From Trametes villosa (taxonomy: Eukaryota > Basidiomycota > Agaricomycetes > Polyporales > Polyporaceae), in contig PUDQ02000066.1 in the NCBI GenBank assembly GCA_002964805.2, forward strand, positions 744,001 to 808,000: a DNA stretch of 64,000 nucleotides, read 5' to 3'. Of the stretch, positions 55,685-64,000 are shown piece after piece (the first letter of the stretch is position 1; each line of letters starts with the position of its first letter). A program made the translations under genes and the position numbers. The notes under the pieces are model-generated. The model was not told the origin of the DNA and did no database searches. It saw nothing but the letters and a program-made list of their open reading frames with translations.

Positions 55685-57447
55685 TGTTAACGAAGTAGCG
55701 GTGGGGAACTGGGGGCGAGGTTGGCTGGGGCAACAGGGCGCGCGCCTTCGGGTTATATGGTGCTCGAATTCCAAAGACCGCTGTTGCTCTTATCTGCACA
55801 TCCGTGGTTCTAGCGGGTCGCAGCCCAGGGCCCCAGAGGTGCGCTATCCGCCATGAGAGTGCAGGTCCCACTCCATGTTTGTCTAGTTGTCGTGTCCGAG
55901 CGTTGTAGCACCGGGCGAAGCACAGAAGGGGTACGGAGGAAGAGAGAGCCGGGCGCAAGGTGGTGAGTGTGAGAGTTGCTGGGCGTCGTACCGAGTGGAT
56001 ACGATGGTTCCGGGGGCCTGGGGTGCGGCGAATTTCGCAGCAGCAGAGCGCTGTGGGTTGGGGAAGGTGCTGTGCGTGCTGATTCGGCGGTCGGCTGACA
56101 TCGCGTAGGCCTCGTTGACAGGTTCTACGCGGACTAACCAGGGACCCGGAATGGTGCCGGAGCATCGATTGGTGGGGGCGCCCATGGTACGTTCACATTC
56201 GTGCTGAAGAAACGTCGATGCAGAGGTGGTGCCGAGGTCGTCGGGCCTGCGGATATAGAAAATTCGCAGGACGGCGATCCGGTCAGCGAGAGTACAATTG
56301 ATAACGAGGGAGCGGAGAACTGACTCTACATGCGGTGAGGAGATTCGAACCCTTGAGAACCACCCGGTGATGTTGTCAAGGCGCGCGGGCGGCCGACGAT
56401 TGTACATCACGAGGGGCCGCCGATCTCCAGGGGCGTGTTTCATGATCTCACTCTCCGTGCATTCGTGCATCCGTAGACGAGTTATGTTCTGCACGAGTCA
56501 GAGGGAGGAAGCAGCGGCTCCATCGAGAGTCACGGTGAGCTTTGTCAGCCGCAAAAAAATTGCTCGTACTTCGACTCCCTACGGCTCTTGGTCAGCAGTT
56601 GAAGACATCATAGGCATTGATATTTTACCTCGAATGATCCTGTAGGATTCCATGGCGGCCCCGCGTCGACTCATGCAGTATCTTCAGGATGCATGAGTTG
56701 TTAGGCGCCTGTGCGGCATCTTCGAGCCATGCGCGTTTCGAGCGGACGCATCGGCCCCAAACTCGAAACGGCGCATTATTGAACCCTCTTGAGACCGTCG
56801 CAGAGGTTTCTGAACTTGTTATTGACAAAACCCATGGGTATTTCTCCCGGTGGTGGTGGCAAAAGGCTCAACAAAACCGAACTACAGCTTTGGCGCCCAG
56901 CGTACACTAAGCTCGGGAGCTCGGTCCGGCGCACACTACGAGCGCCTCATGGACTCTCGGGGGAGAGCACCGGCGGTACCTGAGCCTCGCTCGATGTCTC
57001 TCCTTCCCTCAGGCCGCCACCATGCATGTGGGCCCCATCCGCTACACCCTCCACCACAAGTTGTAACCCTGGAATCTGCTTTCAGTCTTTCCGCTCCTAT
57101 GATGTTTCCCGTAAAGCACGTACCAGAAGATGTTGCGAGAGCGGCGGTTGGCGTTTACTCGGCTGCTCCTCACTCGCGTGTTTGAGCATTTACTCAAGGG
57201 CTATCATATGTCTATGGTCGACACCAGCATCCATGCCTACTCGCATACGGAGTCAGGCTGTCTGCAGTACGTTCTTGCCAACCTCCGCTATCGCTAGGCT
57301 CCTATGCAGCTTGTCTCGTCAGAAGTCCGCACCATTGGACGGTTTGTTATGAAGACTCGTGTACATTAGGTCTAAATATTACAGCGCGTACAGGTGTTCT
57401 AATGGTAATATAGCAAGCGAAAGCGTTGAAATCGATCAAAGGGTCTC
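55685..57447. other. region between the two old yellow enzyme genes
   Basis: A TATA-like box (TATAACC, minus strand, 55,751-55,757) lies about 67 bp before the ATG at 55,684. Minus-strand frames of 203 and 248 codons cover 55.4-56.5 kb but show no family signature. I see nothing recognisable in 56.5-57.4 kb. Confidence 0.45.
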
Positions 57448-58868
<1,421 letters not shown>

Positions 58869-59939
58869 TGCGATCGATCGAAGAGTCGGATGGGAGGGGA
58901 GGAGAGGAGAGGATGTGAGGAGGATGTGTTGTACTTTGGTGGGCCATTTGTCCTCGGGTTTTATATCTGCAGGATCTGCACGATAGCACCCCCGGTTCGG
59001 CCTCGAAGCAGGTGGCACTGACTAAGTTTTTCCTTCCCCCCGAGAGGGCCCGGAGCCGCCTCATCTGTTGTGACCGCCGTTCAGGCTGCGCGAGCTGGAG
59101 AAAAACCGGGTGGGTCGGTTACGGTACATGCTGAACCGGTTACCGGCGGCTGCGATCGTGGGGGCCGACCGAGTGGATGCCTAAGCACCCCGATGCTGTG
59201 CAGCAACGCCCGATCGGGAGTCGATCTCGTCCAGATCGACAGCGGATCTGGTATCTGTGCCCGCTCGGAGGTTGTTGACGTCTCTCGTCCATTCAGTCGC
59301 TGCGCGAGAGTGCGACCCGGGATTGAACAGGAACGAGAGCAGTCGCTTGTACTCAGCGAGGAGTTAGTAAGTGAGCTCGCGTCCAATGGCTACGGGAGTG
59401 CATGACGAAACTGCGTAAGGATACGCTAGCTGCTTCTGAACACTCGGAAACCACGCGCCGGCGACTCGAGAAAGTACATGCCGTCGACTGAAAAGACTAC
59501 GAGCCCTCTTCAGCGTCAGGACGCATCACTCGGTGGTGAATCAAAAGGTGTCGCGTATTCTGCACTGCATCGTCTTAGAAGAAAGGTCTTAAAATCCCAC
59601 ATACCCGAAGCCCGACGCGTGCTGAACGTCGGGACGAATGGCTTTTGAATGCCGATCGGGCATGCTACACGTCCCCGCGAGAATGCGACCGGTGGATTAC
59701 CAAGACGGAAGCAGTGCAGGACACATAGGCACGCTTCATCCCGTACACCGCACGGGGACTGCGATAGCCGAACTGTTGTTCCTACGCCATGGACTGTCGG
59801 TGGCAGTGAGCGAAGAACCGTGCGGGCCGCCAATGGGTCTAGCGCTTGCAAACGAAGCAACGGTCTATGTACTGGAGGTAGTGCGCGCCGTGCCTATCAC
59901 CATCATCATGATACCTCCAGTGCCGTGTTTGTAGCAGTC
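58869..59939. other. intergenic region
   Basis: The first 100 bp are the promoter and leader of the old yellow enzyme gene. In the rest I see only short unplaced frames. Confidence 0.5.
58959..58965 (-). promoter_or_regulatory. TATA box of the second old yellow enzyme gene
   Basis: TATAAAA on the minus strand lies 91-97 bp before the ATG at 58,868. The downstream CCCGAGG resembles CCCGAAGG after the TATA-like box of the paralogue. Confidence 0.55.
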
Positions 59940-60913
59940 TCAAGCAGGTGGATTCATTCCTGTCTCTGACGTTAGTGTCTATCTGGATAGCTGGTACACA
60001 GAGCTTACGCATAGAAGGATCAGCACACATAACTAGTCGACCTGCTGAACGATACAGGTGTGCAACGTTCTCAGAACAGGACAAGCTCAGGTCCACGCCT
60101 ATCTGATGCAATTCCGGGTCGAGTTGAGTGCAGAGGCCGAAGGCAGCGAACGAACGGGGCAGAAAGCCGACGTGCTCAAAGTCCACGCGCCATAGTTTGT
60201 GGGTAGCGGCGTCGTATAGGAAGTTCCTATCCGCGGGGTCGGAATCGTAGAACTGGAGGGGCTCGTTTTCGAAGTTGGCCCTGTGCCTTTCCCGCCGATA
60301 GGCCCACTTCAGAACCTGTGAGTTATAGTTAGCAGTCTAGCCGAGGCCACGAGCAAAGGAAGTTAGCTTGAACGCGACGTACTCTGTTGATATATTTTTG
60401 CAGATGCTCGACGCTGGTAAACGGGAACGGTGCTTCGTGATCCTGGAAGAATTTATGCCTAGCCCACCCGCCTCCCACTGGTCCAAGGAGGTTATCGCTC
60501 GGAATCGGGAGGTTTACGATCCAGTTCACCGCCGAGGTGATCAGCGGACGGACGGTGGCAGCGTCATCGGGATGCTCTTCAAGCCATTTCTCCACCGTGG
60601 GCAGAGGTACGTAGTCCATGACCATATAGCCTATCGGGCGACGGTAAAACGCGAGGTAGACCTTCGCGACGCGTGGTGCGGCGGGGTCGCTGAGCGTGTG
60701 GCGGTAGATGTAGTCCTGGGTGCGTGCCTGTTGTTCGACATCCGAGGCGTACTTGATGAAGAATCGTGGGGCCTCAGCTGACGGGTACAGGGTGTAGTTG
60801 ATGTTGAAGCCTGTAGTGTGACAGAACTCGACGATTTCTTCTATTGACGGGAGTACGACGCCGGGGCAGGGTCGATGATCGACTGTGATGAGGGTATCGG
60901 ACTCCTCCGACAT
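59940..60913 (-). CDS. aminoglycoside-phosphotransferase/kinase-like protein, three exons, about 285 aa
   Basis: Exons on the minus strand are 60,913-60,383, 60,315-60,009 and 59,959-59,940; the last is a 20-bp exon that closes the frame with RMNPPA. An alternative ATG lies nine codons upstream at 60,940. The fold features of APH-type kinases are visible: RFFIKYAS near the N-terminus (ATP-side lysine), GYMVMDYVPLPTVEKW (hinge), DRNFLYD at 206-212 (catalytic-loop remnant with Asp206 and Asn208) and WRVDFEHVGF (metal-binding Asp222). The classical HGD before the Asn is lost, so activity is uncertain. Agaricomycetes have many such choline-kinase/APH-like proteins with unknown small-molecule substrates. 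Confidence 0.7.
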
Positions 60914-61406
60914 GGTTCCACGCAAGCGAAGACAGAGCACGTCGCGGTATGTAGGGTTCTGTTGGTCTGACAGATGAGTTTCGTGGCCGCGTACTGGGGC
61001 TGAGAGTAACTCGAGAGGACCAGCTGTAGGCTGGGACCGCCCTTCCTCCGCAGCCCGATGGTCCCCGTGAAAAGCGCCCGGTGGTTGCGGGGGCCCCCAG
61101 GCCGTCTTGCTACTGCGAACTTTCGATGTCGATATCTATTCAAGTATCGAGCTCAACAAGAGTGCATACCATGAAGCTTTGAAGGATGGCTGAGCCCATC
61201 GATGTCGTCGACGTCGAACACAACTGCCAAGGGCGGCCTCCAACAAATGGCAAAGCGGCCCCGGCTCCGCCCCGCTCGGTCCGGAGAGCCACAGCGGGAG
61301 CATCCTCCGCGCGCCATCCTCTTCCGCGGCGTCATACTCCTCCGCCAGCTCTGGAGGTCCTCGCGCATATGTCTCGACGTTGAATCTGCAGCTAGCTCAC
61401 CTTCTC
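60914..61406. promoter_or_regulatory. divergent promoter region of the APH-like gene and the ABC1 kinase gene
   Basis: The two start codons face away from each other across 493 bp, so both promoters must lie here. A short plus-strand frame from the ATG at 61,186 overlaps the leader of the ABC1 gene. No clear TATA box was found. Confidence 0.5.
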
Positions 61407-63803
61407 ATGTTACCTCTGCGCCAGCGCAGCGTGCTTTGTCTGCGTCGTCCGAGTCCACGTTCTCCAGCGTTCCATCTCGGGAGTCACTCGGCGCGCGCGA
61501 AGCCACCATCACTCGGGCAGTACTCTCGTCAACTCTCTACTCCGGCAGCACACTCCTCGAATTCGCAAAGCAAAGTCCCTGGATGGATAGTTGCGCCAGC
61601 GACGATACTCCTGCTTGGCGGCGCCGGGGTGCTTACTTACAACTATAGCCAGCCCTTTCGTCACACCGTGCTTGCAGTGGTCCGGTGCTCCAGGGTTGCA
61701 GAGGCCGCCATTCTGGGCGCCGTCGACTACAAGCTCACATTCGCAAAATCCTACGAGTCAGACGAGGAGAAGACGGTAGCGTATTCAGAATGCCATACGC
61801 GAAGTGCGCGGCGGGTACTGAAAGCGCTCCTCGCGAACGGAGGTATGTCGTGTGCACGCCTTCGAACGGTCTCTAGGTTGACTAGGGTGGGCCAGGCATA
61901 TTCATCAAGCTCGGCCAGCACATGGCCTCGGTGTGAGTCCTCCCGAGCATGCTCGTCTCGCTAGTGAGTCCCAATGACCGTAAAGTGCAGTTTTGCCGTA
62001 CGAATGGACGAGCACCATGCGCCCGCTGCAAGACCAGTGTGAGCCGACGGCGTACGAAGACCTCGAGAAGCTGTTTATCTCAGATATCGGGGTGTCAATA
62101 TCGGACTACTTCGAGGAGTTCGACCCGAAGCCTATCGGGGTTGCCAGTCTGGCCCAGGTGCACGTCGGTCGGCTGAAGAGCTCGGGCGAGCGCGTCGCAG
62201 TGAAGCTGCAACACCCGCATTTAGAGGAGTTTTGCGAGATCGACATGGAGATGGTTGAGGTTTCTCTTGGTAAGCGCACCTGCTCGATAGAGCGCACCTC
62301 GGTGTTGATCGTGTGACACACAGGTTGGATTAAGCACCTCTTCCCAACCTTCGAGTTCACCTGGCTAGGCGAGGAAATGCGCGAAAACCTGCCCAAAGAG
62401 ATGGACTTTGCGCACGAGAAGCGGAATGCGGAGCGCGCTATGTCCGACTTCGAGAATATCCGCACCTCCCTCTACATTCGTGAGTCTGCCCACTGGATAT
62501 ATGCGCTTCTGGAAGTGCACCTCTCAGACGAACGCTCCCAGCCCAGGTGAAAGAGGCTAGAAAGCGAATATTGGTAATGGAATACATCCAGGGCGGCCGC
62601 GTAGACGACCTCGTCTACCTCTCGGATAACAACATAGACCGGAACAAGGTGTCTCTGGAGCTGTCGAGGATATTCTGCCAGATGGTTCACATTAACGGAT
62701 TCTTCCATGCCGTGAGTTATCACTGAGGGCTCAACCGAGGCTTGTGCTGAGTCAATTGCATAGGACCCTCACCCTGGCAATCTCCTCATACGTCCCGCGG
62801 TCCCTGGCTCAAAGTCGCCCTACAACTTCGAAATCGTGCTCCTCGACCATGGCCTGTACTTCGACCTCGATACGCCATTACGGATCAACTACAGCCGATG
62901 GTGGCTCGCGCTTATAGCGCCCGCGACGTCGGAGACGCTTGAAGACCGGAAGAAGTACGCCAAGCTTGTTGGGAATATTGACGAAGACCTCGTACGTGCA
63001 TTGGTTGTGTACCGCGCAGTGTTGTGCTCATCTCGTTGTGCTCATCTCTATATCAGTACCCTGTGTTCGAGGCCGCCATCACTGGACGCGCTGCTCTGGA
63101 AGACTCTTGGGATCATATTGACGGCCCGGATGGTGTACCGCGAGCGAAGAGTATGATCGACCTCTCCGCGCAGACAGAGGAGGAGATGGAGGCCATCCGG
63201 AAAGCCGTCGTCGAGAAGGAGGGACTCTTGCTCTCTGTGTTTGACGTGCTTAGGAGGGTACCGCGGAGGGTGTTGATGGTGTTGAAGCTCAACGACCTGA
63301 CGCGGTACGTCTTCCGACCATCTCCCTTCACTGAAAGCGTGAATATGCTCACTAGGGCTGTAGGAGTCTTGACCGCGCGCTCATGACCACTCACTCAAAC
63401 GTAAGTAGCATATTGGGACGTGCATGAGGCGCATAGCTGACACTGTCACGCAGATCCGCATCTTCTTGATCACGGCGAAATACTGCACCTTCGCCGTTTG
63501 GCTCGACGAGAGCCAACGCCTCATGTCTGAGCTCCGTCGCAAGGGGCTCTCGGGCATGTCGCTTGGTCTGCTCTATGACTATTTCTGGGTATGGTGGTAG
63601 GTGTTCTTCCCCTATAGTTCGCTGCGTCCGGATTCTGACTTTCGTGTTCCAGGCGCTATGAAAAGATGTACCGCTCACTCGCGCTCACGGAGTGGTGGAT
63701 GGACACGGGCGCACGCATAGTCACCGCGAAGGCGTGGGTTCGCGGGCTCTTCACTGTCGGCGGGCTGCAGGGCGCGCATAGGGCGGCGGCCGGGCTCGCG
63801 TAG
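61407..63803 (+). CDS. ABC1/UbiB-family atypical kinase, mitochondrial, ten exons, 629 aa
   Basis: Exons are 61,407-61,842, 61,896-61,932, 61,986-62,269, 62,324-62,479, 62,542-62,711, 62,764-62,991, 63,057-63,304, 63,364-63,400, 63,454-63,596 and 63,653-63,803; phases close to 629 residues. The N-terminus is Arg-rich without acids, like a mitochondrial presequence, and a membrane segment follows at about 55-75 (IVAPATILLLGGAGVLTY). Family motifs are KxGQ as KLGQ (150-153), the Ala-rich loop PIGVASLAQVH (207-217), Lys231, ADPHPGN (Asp362) and LLDHG (Asp389). WTSTMRPLQDQ points to the Mcp2/ADCK1 branch and not to Coq8. These proteins act in mitochondrial membrane lipid or quinone homeostasis. 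The second intron ends in AAAG. Confidence 0.9.
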
Positions 63804-63951
63804 ATGCACTATGTGAGAGACATTCAAGATTGCCCAGTTACACATATAGTACAGCAATACTAGCCCATCGAGCGTACATCCAGATACTCGTATACAGACA
63901 GTTCAAAAACGAGAAAACGCAAACAGACATAGCAACATCCGGACAGCGCAC
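63804..63951. other. short intergenic region between convergent genes
   Basis: This is the 3' flank of the ABC1 gene and of the gene entering from the right edge. I see no feature. Confidence 0.55.
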
Positions 63952-64000
63952 CTACTTTCCGAGCTTAGCAAAGAAGGAGTCAATAGCGGCGCTACCCTTC
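63952..64000 (-). CDS. 3' end of a gene truncated by the window edge
   Basis: The last 15 codons and the TAG stop (63,952-63,954) of a minus-strand frame read KGSAAIDSFFAKLGK. The I-x-x-F-F arrangement at the C-terminus resembles the PCNA-binding PIP box of replication and repair enzymes, although the usual Gln is missing. Too little is visible to name the protein. Confidence 0.35.
   Translation of the reverse strand, partial: KGSAAIDSFFAKLGK

Noticed and set aside
55419..56165. 248-codon minus-strand frame over the first old yellow enzyme exon
   Set aside because: Its 3' half is an out-of-frame reading of exon 1 of the enzyme (a Pro/Arg/His-rich shadow), and the rest has no motif.
56330..56360. 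Sequence resembling a tRNA T-loop (GGTTCGAATC on the minus strand)
   Set aside because: I could not form a T-stem, anticodon arm or acceptor stem around it.

Overview
The window looks like nuclear DNA of an agaricomycete basidiomycete, most likely a member of the Polyporales. Genes are split into many exons by introns of about 47-65 bp with GT-AG ends. Both strands are densely used, and several gene families (F-box/LRR proteins, MYND-finger proteins, old yellow enzymes, small orphan families) occur as local paralogous pairs. The genus is inference; no rRNA or tRNA gene was found.

Layout. 0-2 kb: two tandem minus-strand epoxide hydrolase genes, the first cut by the window edge. 2.5 kb: a caleosin fragment with an internal stop. 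3-4.3 kb: a single-exon orphan gene whose decayed paralogue lies at 41.9-43.1 kb. 4.5 kb: a 269-bp mariner-type MITE. 5.9-14 kb: orphan genes, including a 530-aa five-exon protein, a 378-aa F-box/nucleotidyltransferase-like protein and a 240-aa protein. 15-28 kb: three long-inverted-repeat (foldback) elements, here called C, A and B. 20.2-24.1 kb: small orphan genes between A and B. 28.2-30.4 kb: a convergent pair of MYND-finger genes. 32.1-33.6 kb: an eight-exon SRPK/CLK-like kinase. 34.7-40.9 kb: a Helitron RepHel gene split by one in-frame TGA. 43.6-46.9 kb: tandem F-box-like genes. 48.2-51.0 kb: a 13-exon TBC-domain Rab GAP. 52.0-53.4 kb: an F-box protein. 54.2-58.9 kb: two old yellow enzyme paralogues. 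59.9-60.9 kb: an aminoglycoside-phosphotransferase-like protein, divergent from a ten-exon ABC1/UbiB mitochondrial atypical kinase at 61.4-63.8 kb.

The most unusual feature is the foldback family. Each element has a perfect 7-bp target-site duplication (GTGCAAA for C, ACCGTGC for A, CCAACCT for B) and related termini (consensus near CASCWGCTGTKGTAG). A and B are 2204 bp each, identical wherever compared, and in opposite orientation. Element A sits inside a coding exon. Its two ends carry a GTAAGT donor facing inward and a branch-point plus CAG acceptor facing outward, placed so that splicing would restore the host reading frame. This suggests a large introner-like element, and RNA evidence would test it directly. 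Exon models were built by hand from reading frames and splice signals; in the models given, the phases close exactly.
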